Assembly (NCBI RefSeq): GCF_028765345.1
Contig: NZ_JARAJZ010000001.1
Coordinates: 1-64,000, forward strand
Reading direction: 5' to 3'
Source: Sporolactobacillus sp. CQH2019
GTDB lineage: Bacteria > Bacillota > Bacilli > Bacillales > Sporolactobacillaceae
Length of the DNA stretch: 64,000 bases
Shown here: one piece after another, positions 38,122 through 46,135 of the stretch
Layout of the letters: each line of letters opens with the position of its first letter
Numbering within the stretch: position 1 is the stretch's first letter
Program-made: the position numbers and the translations under genes
Notes under the pieces: model-generated
Told to the model about the DNA's origin: nothing
Databases searched by the model: none
The model's input: the letters and a program-made list of their open reading frames with translations, nothing else

Positions 38122-38409
38122 TCAACCTTGTCTGTAAACAATACCGAACCCGCCCTCCGGATAGTCCCAATCTGTAATAAATCTGGACATGCTTAATACT
38201 CTGCATGTCCCGCACTCCAGACATCCGGCATAATCAAAGGTTAGGGTATTCTGCTCGTTTAATTTGTAAAGTCCGGCAGGACAAGCCAGCATGAGTTTCT
38301 TCAAATGCTCTCTATCCGGAAAATCACAATTGATCCGGATATGTGCGCGTGCCTCGTTGACATGAATTTTGTCGACACTGAGTTTTTGTTCCGTACTCAA
38401 CGGGTTCAT
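38122..38409 (-). CDS. fixX: FixX ferredoxin-like protein
   Basis: 95 residues, classic form: VDKIHVNEARAHIRIN, MLACPAGLYKLN, FDYAGCLECGTCRVLS and DWDYPEGGFGIVYRQG, nearly word for word the E. coli FixX layout. It carries electrons to or from FixC. GGGGG precedes the ATG, which overlaps the fixC stop by 4 nt. Only the single-cluster cysteines are present, unlike the paralogue at 17495. Confidence 0.93.
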   Translation of the reverse strand: MNPLSTEQKLSVDKIHVNEARAHIRINCDFPDREHLKKLMLACPAGLYKLNEQNTLTFDYAGCLECGTCRVLSMSRFITDWDYPEGGFGIVYRQG

Positions 38410-39695
38410 AAAGCTCTAACCCCCTTAAAGGCATCTTTTAGAAGCCGAAGAATGCCTACTCGTTTCACGCTTTTTCTCACCTTTGACAACAGAGTCACAG
38501 ATTCATGTCCGTCCACAACAAACAGATCGTGCATCAAAGTATTCACCATTGCCGGATAATCGTTATAGATCCGATGATTCTCCATAAAAGCAGGAAAATT
38601 CCGGTACCGCTTTAAATCTTTCAAAACGAAACTTTGATCCAACGCCTTCTGATAGGCGGATAATGTATTTGCCGAATAATCTTGCCTTTCTTTCGCCTGT
38701 ATGACCGTCTCAGCAGCCAGCCTGCCGGATTCAATTGCCAGATCCATTCCCCGTACCATGTAGCCAATATTGATAACAAAATTGGCTGCATCGCCAGTGA
38801 CAAGAACGCCGTCCCGATACAAAACGGGAATGCTCTTTAAGCCGCCTTCAGGCACAAGATGAGCGGAATATTCGGTCAGCGTTCCTCCCTTGATCAGTGG
38901 ACGAATCAAATCATGATTTTTGAAATCGTCAAGCATCGCCGGCACGCTTTTGTCCGAAAAACCGATGTCGGCAACAGTTGTCACAATACCTAATGAAATA
39001 CTCGTTCTGTTGGTATATAGGAAACCACCGCCGATAGTCCCTCCGGTGCAGGAACCAGCAAACAGCCAGGCCAATCCATCATCGTCTGTCAAGTTAAATC
39101 GATCCTGAATTTGCTTTTCACCCAGCTCAATGATTTCTTTAACACCGACCGCGACCTGATCGGGAGAAAGTTCCTGCTTCAATCCTGCCTTCTGTGCGAG
39201 CAATGAATTGACGCCATCCGCCAGTATGACGACATCCGCTTCCATTCTTTCATCGCCGGCAACAATCCCGCATACTTTTCCGTTGTGAATAATCAGGTCA
39301 TCCACCCGAACACCGTAGATAAACATGGCGCCTCTGTTTTCAGCCTGCTCAGCCAGCCAGCGATCAAATTTCGCGCGCAGAACAACATAAGAAGATTGTT
39401 CAAGGGCAGCTGATTCCCCGCTTAAATAATCAAGCGTTGTTGCTGCCCGGTCAGTCATCAGACTGATTCGTTCCTTCGTGACTTTACGTTCAATCGGAGC
39501 GGCGGACGCAAAATTCGGAATCAGTTTTTCCAGACTGTGCCCGTACAGCCGCCCGCCGGTCATATTTTTTGAACCGCTGTAATCGCCCCGTTCAACAACA
39601 ACAACTTCCATTCCCGCACCGGCAAGTACATAGGCCGCCGTCGATCCGGCGAGCCCGCCGCCAACAATAATAGCGTCAAATTTTTCTTCGCTCAT
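38406..39695 (-). CDS. fixC: FixC electron-transfer flavoprotein-quinone oxidoreductase-like
   Basis: 429 residues. The FAD Rossmann motif IIVGGGLAGSTAAYVLAGAG opens the chain. NMTGGRLYGHSLEKLIP, VVILADGVNSLLAQKAGL, the second FAD motif GVLVTGDAANFVINIGY and VLKDLKRYRNFP follow, all as in E. coli FixC. It links FixAB to FixX and a quinone or ferredoxin donor during anaerobic enoyl-CoA reduction. The ribosome site is weak (GGTGAAG). It follows fixB by 21 nt. The paralogue at 17794 is similar in layout but diverged. Confidence 0.92.
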   Translation of the reverse strand: MSEEKFDAIIVGGGLAGSTAAYVLAGAGMEVVVVERGDYSGSKNMTGGRLYGHSLEKLIPNFASAAPIERKVTKERISLMTDRAATTLDYLSGESAALEQSSYVVLRAKFDRWLAEQAENRGAMFIYGVRVDDLIIHNGKVCGIVAGDERMEADVVILADGVNSLLAQKAGLKQELSPDQVAVGVKEIIELGEKQIQDRFNLTDDDGLAWLFAGSCTGGTIGGGFLYTNRTSISLGIVTTVADIGFSDKSVPAMLDDFKNHDLIRPLIKGGTLTEYSAHLVPEGGLKSIPVLYRDGVLVTGDAANFVINIGYMVRGMDLAIESGRLAAETVIQAKERQDYSANTLSAYQKALDQSFVLKDLKRYRNFPAFMENHRIYNDYPAMVNTLMHDLFVVDGHESVTLLSKVRKSVKRVGILRLLKDAFKGVRAL

Positions 39696-39716
39696 TTGTC
39701 TTCACCATATTTCTTT

Positions 39717-40664
39717 TTATTGCTGCACAAGCTTTATCAATTCCGGAACTACTTTGTACAGATCACCGACGAGCCCGTAGTCCGCCTCGCGGAAAATGGG
39801 TGCGTTTTTGTCCTTATTGACAGCAACGATAATCCGTGAGCGGCTCACACCGACCATGTGTTGAACCTGCCCGGAGATACCCAATGCAAAATAAATATCG
39901 GGTGCAATGATCGCACCGGATACGCCGACATAACGCTCTTTCGGCAGCCATTTTTCACCTTCGGCAACCGGCCGTGAACAAGCTATTTCTGCACCGAGCG
40001 TCGCGGCAAACTGCTCAATAAGTTCAAGATCTTCCTGTTTTTCCAGACCGCGACCGATGCTGACAACGTATTTAGCCTTATTAAGGCTGGCTGCTGCCTG
40101 TTTTTTAGGATGAGTGTTCAGGCGGACGATATGCGATTCGATGGGTACATCATTCAAGCTGATAATACCCGGACCTGGTGAAATGCCGGATTCCTCAGCA
40201 GATGCCGTGAAGACACCCGGTCCCACTAAAGCAATTTTCATGCGTGTCACAGGTTTCTCAGTCCGAACGGCCGCTCCTCCGTACACGAGATGCCGAATGG
40301 TCAAAATCCGATCATCGATTACATCAAATTGAATGGCATCACTTACCACACCGGCCTTCAGCATGACACCTAAGCGTCCAGCCATCAATTTGTCTCGTCT
40401 GTTGCTTCTCATTAGAATCAGATCAGGCTGCTCTTGTTTGATAAGCGCCGCAACAACCAGTGTATAATTTTCCACTGGAATGTCTGTGGATGATTGGTCT
40501 ATCCAGTAAATTTTCAGTCCATAGTCAGCGGCTCTTTCGGCTTCTTCCTTTGTTCCGATGACAAGGCCAGATGCCGTCTCGGCTAATTGTCCGGCCCCCG
40601 CCGACAGTTCTGCATAGTCCGCTAAATGATCGCTGAATACAAAAATTTTATTTAACTTTGCCAC
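39717..40664 (-). CDS. fixB: FixB (EtfA-like) flavoprotein subunit
   Basis: About 315 residues. The C-terminal FAD domain is clear: YVVSIGRGLEKQEDL, LGAEIACSRPVAEGEKWLPKERYVG, ISGQVQHMVGVSRSR, IIVAVNKDKNAPIFREADYGLVG and LYKVVPELI. The KERYVG and HMVG patterns mark the FixB rather than mitochondrial EtfA type. The GTG at 40664 follows GGGAGG; a GTG at 40685 that overlaps the fixA stop is possible but has a weaker site. FixAB receives electrons for the YdiO/CaiA-type reductase encoded at the end of this operon. Confidence 0.9.
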   Translation of the reverse strand: MAKLNKIFVFSDHLADYAELSAGAGQLAETASGLVIGTKEEAERAADYGLKIYWIDQSSTDIPVENYTLVVAALIKQEQPDLILMRSNRRDKLMAGRLGVMLKAGVVSDAIQFDVIDDRILTIRHLVYGGAAVRTEKPVTRMKIALVGPGVFTASAEESGISPGPGIISLNDVPIESHIVRLNTHPKKQAAASLNKAKYVVSIGRGLEKQEDLELIEQFAATLGAEIACSRPVAEGEKWLPKERYVGVSGAIIAPDIYFALGISGQVQHMVGVSRSRIIVAVNKDKNAPIFREADYGLVGDLYKVVPELIKLVQQ

Positions 40665-40681
40665 CCTGTTTGGCCTCCCGA

Positions 40682-41449
40682 TCACAGTTCTTTCCGTAAT
40701 TTGTCATACAGTCCGGCAACTTGTTCCGGCTCGTCGCCCTCGATTATCTCATGTTTGCGTGCCTGTTTTTGGGGAGCCAGTGTGTCGACAGTTTCAACCC
40801 GGCGATCGGCTGCTTCAAGATCGATATCGCTGGCCGACCAGCTTATACTCGGCTTTTTCCCCGCTCTTAAAATGTCCTTCATGGACGGAACACGGGTCTC
40901 AGCGATGTCGGCTGTTACCGACAGCACACATGGCAAAGGCATTCTGAGCGTCTCTGCACCATCCTCCAACGTTCGCTCCACAACAATGTTGTCGCCGTCC
41001 GGCGTGATTTTGCTGACACCGTTCATTGTGGCAGCATGCAGCAATTCTCCTAATTGAACGCCGACCTGCTGAGCATAAAGATCGGATGAACCTTCCCCGC
41101 AGAGAACCAGATCATAGTGCCCTACCTTTTGTAACGCAGCAGCCAGTACTTTAGCGGTCAAATAACTGTCCATTTCATTAAAAGGCTCGTCACTGATCAG
41201 CCGGAGTTCATGAGGTCCTCTTGATAGAATACTTTTTTTTAATTTAGTACTTTCAATCTGTGCGCCTCCCGCCGTCACGGCAATTACTTTTCCACCCGTC
41301 GATTCGGCAATCTGCATACCGGCTTCGATTGCGATTAAATCATACTGACCGATCTTCAACTCTGCTCGATCAAACGCCAGCGTCCGATCGGCATTCACAA
41401 CAATATCCTGTTCTTCCGGTACAATTTTGTAACATACAACAACATCCAT
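40682..41449 (-). CDS. fixA: FixA (EtfB-like) flavoprotein subunit
   Basis: 255 residues. The opening MDVVVCYKIVPEEQDIVV, the IGQYDLIAIEAGMQIAES segment, SYLTAKVLAAALQKVG and LVLCGEGSSDLYAQQVGVQLGELL are as in E. coli FixA. GGAGTGAGGGT stands just before the ATG at 41449. It is the first gene of a leftward operon of about 11 kb and lies some 95 nt below a sigma-54 promoter. Works only as a dimer with FixB. Confidence 0.92.
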   Translation of the reverse strand: MDVVVCYKIVPEEQDIVVNADRTLAFDRAELKIGQYDLIAIEAGMQIAESTGGKVIAVTAGGAQIESTKLKKSILSRGPHELRLISDEPFNEMDSYLTAKVLAAALQKVGHYDLVLCGEGSSDLYAQQVGVQLGELLHAATMNGVSKITPDGDNIVVERTLEDGAETLRMPLPCVLSVTADIAETRVPSMKDILRAGKKPSISWSASDIDLEAADRRVETVDTLAPQKQARKHEIIEGDEPEQVAGLYDKLRKEL

Positions 41450-41554
41450 ACCCTCACTCCATTCTCAACTGTGGTCATCAATGAAGCCCGATCGCTCCGT
41501 TATCCTGTGTGCACACGATGCATTGATTGATCGCGGCCTCACTTATATTAGAGA

Positions 41555-41571
41555 GCAAATGCCATGCCAAC
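41555..41571 (-). promoter_or_regulatory. Sigma-54 (-24/-12) promoter of fixABCX
   Basis: The minus strand reads TTGGCATGGCATTTGC, against the consensus TTGGCACG-N4-TTGC: one mismatch, correct GG-to-GC spacing. Predicted start is near 41543, about 95 nt before fixA. Confidence 0.82.
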
Positions 41572-41735
41572 AAAAAATTTCTTCCTGTCTTCTTTGCCTT
41601 GTGCATCGGATTCAGCCATCAGTGTATACGCGAACTAAGGTATATTGCCCCAGTATCTGCCCGGCTCAAAATAACGGGAAAACAAACTATTTTAATATCA
41701 GTTTGGTCACAAGGCTGTCATAAAAACTGCAGCAT

Positions 41736-41790
41736 CGGAACAAAAGCAGAACAGTTTGCACGCCCGACGATCATCACGGAACAAAAGCAG
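41736..41790. promoter_or_regulatory. Direct repeats, candidate enhancer sites for the sigma-54 activator
   Basis: CGGAACAAAAGCAG occurs exactly at 41736-41749 and 41777-41790, 41 bp apart (about four helical turns). They lie 165-220 bp upstream of the -24 element, a normal distance for enhancer-binding proteins. They share GGAACA (TGTTCC) with the repeat at 47591-47633. Confidence 0.5.
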
Positions 41791-41875
41791 TCGGTAATCC
41801 GGAAGTCGGTCAGCATTGCCTTTCACTAATCACTGACGATTTGCACCAGACTTATCGGGACGGGCCTATTTAAAA

Positions 41876-41901
41876 AAGGGCCGTTCCAGCAAACGGCCCT
41901 T
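41876..41901 (-). terminator. Intrinsic terminator of the CaiB operon
   Basis: On the minus strand AAGGGCCGTT, a 6-nt loop, AACGGCCCTT, then TTTTAAA. It ends the leftward operon just after the TIGR03084-like gene, so the fixABCX operon needs its own promoter. Confidence 0.9.
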
Positions 41902-41918
41902 ATGACATCATATTGAGT

Positions 41919-42716
41919 TCAGCGCAGACGGCGCGCTGGCGGTGCTTCTTCCGCTTCTCCGGCAAAAGTCTGCACAATGCTGGCATACCGGCGGGCTTCC
42001 TGACCGACAACCGTTAAATCTGTATCCATCCAGTTACGTCGGCGGACCGATACAAGCGCCCATTCTTTCGCACTCCCCCTAATGTAATCAGCCGCTTGAG
42101 GATCTCCCTGAGTCCACAATTTCCCCGAAGGCAGCGTCAGTTCCAGATAAATCGGCGTTTCCGGCAGGTCAATATGATTAATGCGATAGGCATTGGGACG
42201 AGCCCGCCAAGACAAGAACAGCGTACTCTTGATCCGGTCTTCAACAACCGGTTCAAGCCCTAGAGCATCGCAAATATCCACAGAATGTCCCCAAAGTTCC
42301 ATCAGTCGTGCCGATACGAGCGACTTGGCCGACATCGGCAATCCCGGTGCCCACGGAATGCGATCCTTTGGCTGAGTATCGTAGAATGTGGCTGTCATCT
42401 GCGTGCGTTCTTCACGCCACCAATTTAGTGCCTCTTCACCGGTCATATATCGATACTTAAGTGCGCGGTAATAGTCGTCCTGATCGGCTTCCTTTGAAAT
42501 TTCCATTAAATCGCTGGCTGTTCCGCGCATTAATTTCTTGGCCGCATAATCAAAAAAAGCAATATGGATGATCTCGTCCTTAATATCCCACGTTTTGACA
42601 ATCTCTGCCGGGATTTTCTTCAGAAATTGTTCTTCCGATAAATGATTGACGAGCCCGTCCACGTATACTTGTTCAGCAACGAGATCATTAATAATATCCT
42701 TCATACCTTCAGCCAT
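41919..42716 (-). CDS. TIGR03084-like DinB/maleylpyruvate-isomerase-fold protein
   Basis: 265 residues. The four-helix DinB-type metal site is suggested by VNHLSEEQF, DEIIHIAFFDYAAKKL and LMELWGHSVDICDALG, whose histidines are placed as in this fold. The C-terminal part (LELTLPSGKLWTQGDP, YIRGSAKEWALVSVRRR) is the sterol-carrier-like extension of mycothiol-dependent isomerase relatives. Relatives are known mainly from actinobacteria. The function here is unknown; thiol-dependent isomerisation or a transfer step is possible. AAGGAG 10 nt before the ATG supports the start. It is the last gene of the operon that starts with the CaiB/BaiF gene. Confidence 0.7.
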   Translation of the reverse strand: MAEGMKDIINDLVAEQVYVDGLVNHLSEEQFLKKIPAEIVKTWDIKDEIIHIAFFDYAAKKLMRGTASDLMEISKEADQDDYYRALKYRYMTGEEALNWWREERTQMTATFYDTQPKDRIPWAPGLPMSAKSLVSARLMELWGHSVDICDALGLEPVVEDRIKSTLFLSWRARPNAYRINHIDLPETPIYLELTLPSGKLWTQGDPQAADYIRGSAKEWALVSVRRRNWMDTDLTVVGQEARRYASIVQTFAGEAEEAPPARRLR

Positions 42717-42869
42717 GCTTTCAGCTCTCCTTCTTTTGGATCATTCGAGACAGCAATTTCTGTTTTAGAAAATGTCATCGATAACTTTTCTGCAGAATTC
42801 CTGACTTTATATGCAGAACGGACGCACAATCAGGCAAGCCTTGTAAATCTTGTTCGGCTTGCAAGAGAG

Positions 42870-43727
42870 TCAGTTATACATCAGATTCATATAACCGGAA
42901 AAACATATGGGCCGCTCCGAACTCAGGAATTTAATACAGCCGATTGGTTCACCGGATTCACCGTATGAAACGCAAGTTGAAAGCAACACTTGTTCACGGC
43001 CATATGCCGACCCTATGCCATTTGCAAGATCGGATAATCCCTTAGAATCCATCGCGCAGCCTTCCTGAATCCACGGCAATCCTTTTTTCTCTGAGACAAA
43101 TCCATAGGCAGCACACTCTCCATGTCTGTCCAGATAAAAAACATCGCCGCCCGTTGCACGGAATAACGCCATTTGCTTCAGCCAATCATCGCGCAAACGG
43201 ACAATGAATCCATCCGTTAAGCGTACATTGTGTTCATATAACGCATTCATGCGCTCAACGTCTTTGTATTCCGCCTGTCTCAGATTCACATCCGATCTGT
43301 TGCCCGGACGAATTGTCCATTGGCTATTCTTGATAAAGAATCCCTGCTTATAGCCTAAACGCCGATAATAATCAAACAGGCGCCGCTCCTGGGGAATCAG
43401 CACAGTCGCTGCATCTCCCGCCGTTCGTCTAAGCCTTTCAACGTTTGCGAAAAGAAAGCGCATAATGCCGCGTCCTCGGTACTGCGGATGCGTGCAGGCT
43501 CCGTAGATATAGCTGACACGATCGACCCGTCGCCCGATTTTCAGCAAATACGGAAATACCTGCAGCATGGCGCAGAGTTTTCCTCTGTCTTGAACAATCA
43601 ATGTATTCTGCAGATTAAAATAATCCCGAAAGTAAATCCGTGAAAACTCTTCTTCTCCCGGAAATCCAAGCGCCCACAAATGCTGAATTTCCGAAAGATC
43701 ACCTGAACTTGCATAGCGAATAATCAT
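42870..43727 (-). CDS. GNAT/Eis-like N-acetyltransferase
   Basis: 285 residues. The N-terminal GNAT domain shows MIIRYASSGDLSEIQHLW, VSYIYGACTHPQYRGRGIMR with the acetyl-CoA loop, and LFDYYRRLGYKQGF. The C-terminal half is less conserved and may be a second, degenerate GNAT domain, as in Eis proteins. GAGGAG before the ATG at 43727 sets the start, 10 nt after the preceding stop. It may modify the pathway's substrate or a peptide; nothing in the sequence names the target. Confidence 0.75.
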   Translation of the reverse strand: MIIRYASSGDLSEIQHLWALGFPGEEEFSRIYFRDYFNLQNTLIVQDRGKLCAMLQVFPYLLKIGRRVDRVSYIYGACTHPQYRGRGIMRFLFANVERLRRTAGDAATVLIPQERRLFDYYRRLGYKQGFFIKNSQWTIRPGNRSDVNLRQAEYKDVERMNALYEHNVRLTDGFIVRLRDDWLKQMALFRATGGDVFYLDRHGECAAYGFVSEKKGLPWIQEGCAMDSKGLSDLANGIGSAYGREQVLLSTCVSYGESGEPIGCIKFLSSERPICFSGYMNLMYN

Positions 43728-43737
43728 AAACAGCTCC

Positions 43738-44646
43738 TCAATATTCACGTTTGCAGGTTGCCTGATATTCGACATTAAGCCACACCGGGTGATAAGTCAA
43801 TTTGGCTCGGCGAAGCCCCTTAATTCCTAAATCTTCTTCACGATTGATCCACTGGACTTGTCGGCAGTGATGCTGCGCAAACAGTTGGTTGATCATCTGG
43901 TAAGCGCCCACGATCTTGCGATCAGCCTTTTCAAATTGAACGATGAACGTATCGTTTAAACCTTGAATGCCGATAGCAAAGCCGATCAAACGATGATCCA
44001 AATAGAGTAAACTGCCGCGTAGCTTTAATCGATCAAAATAATGAAAAGCACATATCAATGCCTGCCTTTCACCAAGTAAATAACGATTTTTATCCAAACT
44101 GTAACTGTTCATCCATTGTTCATGGAAAGACAGGACAGCGCCCATATCACTTTCAGACATGTTGCCATAATGCCATCTGCCGGCATATGTTTTCCGAAAA
44201 TGATTGATATGGTTCTTCTTTTCATGAAATTTTCTTCCGCATAAATCAATCAAGTCTTCACTTCTATAGATATAATCTTCAGACCCTCTCATCTCACAAA
44301 AGCTGAATCGATTTGGGAATAAATGCTCAATTTTCTCCAGACCCTCGGCCGACAGGGCTGTAATGACCGGAATTTGGCCGTGCATGCCGGCATCTTCCAA
44401 GATTCGGAGAATTCCATTGGCAAAGTTTCCGGAACCGACAGGCATAAGATATACCGACCGGTCACCAATATAAGATCTCATTTTGATAAACAGAAGATCA
44501 TCCGCGATACAAAATTGCGTGTTGAACTGCCGTTGCCAGATCAGCAAGTCCACAAAACAATAGCTGCTCGACCGGATATCTGAACATCTTACATAATCAC
44601 TGATAACAGCCTGATTCTGAATAGTGATAGGTTTAAAAGACAACAT
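43738..44646 (-). CDS. DUF2156-like acyltransferase-fold protein
   Basis: 302 residues. The pattern FCEMRGSEDYIYRSEDLIDLCGRKFHEKKNHIN, then WHYGNMSESDM and LYLDHRLIGFAIGIQ, and the end AHHCRQVQWINREEDLGIKGLRRAKLTYHP follow the DUF2156 group, related to the C-terminal domain of lysyl-phosphatidylglycerol synthase. Such domains have a double GNAT fold and can transfer amino acids or acyl groups. GAGG precedes the ATG at 44646; the longer frame is unlikely. With the GNAT gene downstream it forms an acyltransferase pair unusual for a cai-like operon. Confidence 0.7.
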   Translation of the reverse strand: MLSFKPITIQNQAVISDYVRCSDIRSSSYCFVDLLIWQRQFNTQFCIADDLLFIKMRSYIGDRSVYLMPVGSGNFANGILRILEDAGMHGQIPVITALSAEGLEKIEHLFPNRFSFCEMRGSEDYIYRSEDLIDLCGRKFHEKKNHINHFRKTYAGRWHYGNMSESDMGAVLSFHEQWMNSYSLDKNRYLLGERQALICAFHYFDRLKLRGSLLYLDHRLIGFAIGIQGLNDTFIVQFEKADRKIVGAYQMINQLFAQHHCRQVQWINREEDLGIKGLRRAKLTYHPVWLNVEYQATCKREY

Positions 44647-44833
44647 GATAGAATTCCTCATAGTTCGTCCGATATTTAAACGCAGGCCTGCGACATGAAA
44701 ACACCTTGCAGACAACCATAAAGATATTTCTGCCATCACAGCTTATTAATAAGTGCTTCAGTCGCTCAAATTGATTTTCAAGCAGGTTACGAACAGATCT
44801 GTTCTTCAATCTTTCAGCCTTTGCCATCATTTT

Positions 44834-46069
44834 TTAACTATTCCTCTGCAGCCTCTTTCCCATACCCATGATGATTGGGGCTAAAAAGGCTGCAACAATA
44901 TAGCCAATAATGACAATGTAGAAACTGATGTTAAACGATTTTGTCGCATCGAAAATGCGGGCATAAAGCAGCGGCGCTGCAGCACTGAACAAAAAAATAC
45001 CTGTTGTAACATAAGAATATATCTGGCTGTAATCTTTGGGACCAAAAGTGCCCTTGGTGATCATTGGGCATACTAGGCTGAGGCCTGAATAGCCAAATCC
45101 GAAGATAACCATACCAACATAAAACATGAGAACATTGCTGCCGGCGAAATAAGCCAGCGCCATGCCGATGGCCCCGCAAATGGCACTGAATAGACTCATG
45201 ACGCGCGTACCTAAAGCATCGTTCAGCCAGCCAAGAATAAACTTGCCGATGATGCCGCCGACCATAATGATTGAGACAGCCATGGCACCGGCAGCGGCTC
45301 CTAACTTTCCAATCGCTGCAAAACTCGGTATTTGCTGGAAAAATGATGCGTTCAGGCAATAGATGCCTGCAAGAAGAATCAGCAAATAAAAAGCGGGCGT
45401 TTTAACTGCTTTTTTGACACTTAAGCCGCTGCTTTCTGAAGAGGCCGCCGCCTGGTCAGATGCCGTGCTATTTTCTTCGTAACCATAAGGTTTAAGTCCC
45501 ATTTCGCTTGGCGATTTGCGGACAAAGAACCACGTCAGAGGTACAGCGATAATAAGGACAACGATACCTAATATTATTCTTGTCTCCCGCCAGCCAACGG
45601 AAGTGATCATCGCCTGACCGATCGGACTGGCAAAGGCAGCGAACAAGCTGAGAGCTGCACTGGCAATACCAAGAGCAAAGCCGGCTTTTTTAGAAAACCA
45701 GTTATTTATCAGCCAAGGTGTAGGGATATACATATAGAAAGCCGCAGTTATGCCGTAAATAACGCCGAACACATTCCACTGCCAGACGGCCTGCGCCCAT
45801 CCTGTGGCGATATAGGCAAGTCCGAAGACAACTACGGACACCGTTAATAGCATTCTCGGACTGTATTTTTGCAGCATTTTTCCGACAACCGGCTGCATGA
45901 CCGCTGCGACAAGCGGAAAGATCGTTAGATACATGGAGGCATCCGTCCGGCTCCAACCCAGTTCATTCATGACAGGCGTCAGAAAAATGCCGGCCGTATT
46001 GCAGAGCACTCCGATAACTAAAGCGTAAAATCCCAGACACGAAATTAAAATTTTCCATGCATAGTGCAT
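44834..46069 (-). CDS. MFS transporter, OFA type
   Basis: 411 residues, twelve membrane helices. MHYAWKILISCLGFYALVIGVL, CNTAGIFLTPVMNELGW, NNWFSKKAGFALGIASAALSL, GGIIGKFILGWLNDALG and TKGTFGPKDYSQIYSYV align with the permease at 33869. GGGGAGG before the ATG at 46069 sets the start. It stands directly after the CoA-transferase gene. Import of the substrate acid, or export of the reduced product, is the likely role. Confidence 0.87.
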   Translation of the reverse strand: MHYAWKILISCLGFYALVIGVLCNTAGIFLTPVMNELGWSRTDASMYLTIFPLVAAVMQPVVGKMLQKYSPRMLLTVSVVVFGLAYIATGWAQAVWQWNVFGVIYGITAAFYMYIPTPWLINNWFSKKAGFALGIASAALSLFAAFASPIGQAMITSVGWRETRIILGIVVLIIAVPLTWFFVRKSPSEMGLKPYGYEENSTASDQAAASSESSGLSVKKAVKTPAFYLLILLAGIYCLNASFFQQIPSFAAIGKLGAAAGAMAVSIIMVGGIIGKFILGWLNDALGTRVMSLFSAICGAIGMALAYFAGSNVLMFYVGMVIFGFGYSGLSLVCPMITKGTFGPKDYSQIYSYVTTGIFLFSAAAPLLYARIFDATKSFNISFYIVIIGYIVAAFLAPIIMGMGKRLQRNS

Positions 46070-46135
46070 TTGTTTGACCTCCCCATATTGTAGATGATTT
46101 CTCGGCAGATCCACTTTGCGAAAAATCAGGGCTTG

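Larger units (their letters stand above)
41450..41875. promoter_or_regulatory. Control region of the fixABCX operon
   Basis: No gene. It holds the sigma-54 promoter (41555-41571) and two upstream direct repeats (41736-41790). ORFs here are short and unsupported. Confidence 0.6.
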
